Shown piece by piece: positions 31,858-32,204 of a DNA stretch of 32,204 bases. Under the pieces are notes generated by a model, which saw only the letters and a program-made list of their open reading frames with translations, was not told the origin of the DNA and made no database searches. Location of the stretch: NCBI RefSeq assembly GCF_000455485.1, contig NZ_CBQR020000136.1, positions 1 to 32,204 of the forward strand, written 5' to 3'. This DNA comes from Gorillibacterium massiliense. GTDB taxonomy: Bacteria; Bacillota; Bacilli; Paenibacillales; NBRC-103111. Position numbers and translations under genes: made by a program. The number at the start of each line of letters is the position of its first letter. The stretch's first letter is position 1.

Positions 31858-32204
31858 TCAAGGATTAAGACGTCGAATGAATGCACGGTCTCTTCGGTGG
31901 TTGATGCAAGCCGAGATGATGATCACCAACAGCAGAAGAACTTGACCGGTTACGCCCTCTTTTGTCGGGTAAAACGAGAACAAGGGCACTTCAGGCAATC
32001 CGCGCATAGGCGTAGCCTGCATCGCAGCCGCCTGCTGCAGATGCCAGATGCCGGCGCCGATGAACTTCAGCGTGAAGAAGGCGGACAGCACCGGAGCGAT
32101 GGCGGAGACGCCGCGCACGCTGCGGCTGGGCAAGTGGCGCATGAGCCACAAGCCGGCGGCGAGCAGCCCGCAGCCAGCGGCCACGCCGGCGGCATAGCCG
32201 ACCC
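31858..32204 (-). CDS. C-terminal part of an FTR1-family high-affinity iron permease
   Basis: At least 115 codons; the frame stays open to the right edge, so the start lies outside. Visible parts: a span with GYAAGVAAGCGLLAAGLWLM, a basic loop RHLPSRSVRG, a span SAIAPVLSAFFTLKFIGAGIWHLQQ, then QATPMRGLPEVPLFSFYPTKEG and a last span VLLLLVIIISACI, ending RRLNP. The 'GIxxLQ.....ATP..GLP....YPT' pattern matches the C terminus of FTR1/EfeU permeases, which import Fe3+. The catalytic RExxE motifs are outside the window, so function cannot be confirmed. Confidence 0.75.
   Translation of the reverse strand, partial: VGYAAGVAAGCGLLAAGLWLMRHLPSRSVRGVSAIAPVLSAFFTLKFIGAGIWHLQQAAAMQATPMRGLPEVPLFSFYPTKEGVTGQVLLLLVIIISACINHRRDRAFIRRLNP

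Overview
The window looks like a chromosomal segment from a Gram-positive Paenibacillaceae-type bacterium (Paenibacillus or a close relative; this is inference). Supporting signs are strong AGGAGG-type ribosome sites, frequent GTG and TTG starts, a YtrA-subfamily GntR regulator with its operator, a copper-amine-oxidase-like 'stalk' domain on a secreted alkaline phosphatase, and pilus genes with no outer-membrane secretin.

Layout. 1-386: 3' end of a THUMP/RlmL-type RNA methyltransferase with an apparent one-base frameshift near its edge. 502-5013 (minus): a MacB-like export operon of ATPase, a large secreted and membrane-anchored protein with five CARDB-like repeats, and a MacB-type permease. 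5014-5699: non-coding DNA with a four-unit hairpin repeat and three stacked hairpins. 5700-9803 (minus): a five-gene GntR/ABC operon with two ATPases and two permeases, resembling B. subtilis yhcEFGHI/ytr, with a promoter overlapped by a YtrA-type operator. 9886-10782 (minus): tandem-GNAT acetyltransferase. 11122-13555 (plus): two half-size ChrA chromate transporters and a ROK-family regulator. 13611-15078: an IS3-family insertion sequence sitting exactly in the loop of the terminator once shared by the ROK gene and the convergent methyltransferase gene (15111-15911).

16026-22907 (minus) is a compact Tad/Flp-like pilus locus: SAF-domain (CpaB-like), TadZ/CpaE-like, TadA ATPase, TadB and TadC membrane platform proteins, then four very small paralogous single-span peptides (46-51 aa) in tandem, then two larger pseudopilin/TadE-like proteins. 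The peptide array is the most interesting feature. It is too short for most gene callers and has no classical prepilin cleavage motif that I can see.

23072-27985 (minus) runs alkaline phosphatase, CxxC lipoprotein, ABC ATPase and FtsX permease with tight spacing, behind a PhoP-box-like promoter region. 28306-30440 (plus) is a two-gene sugar operon (DUF6492-like glycosyltransferase and ManC-like mannose-1-phosphate guanylyltransferase). 30536-31768 (minus) is an MFS efflux protein. The right edge (31858-32204, minus) is the C-terminal part of an FTR1-type iron permease.

No rRNA, tRNA, CRISPR array or prophage was seen. All family assignments are from motif reading by eye; no database search was possible.
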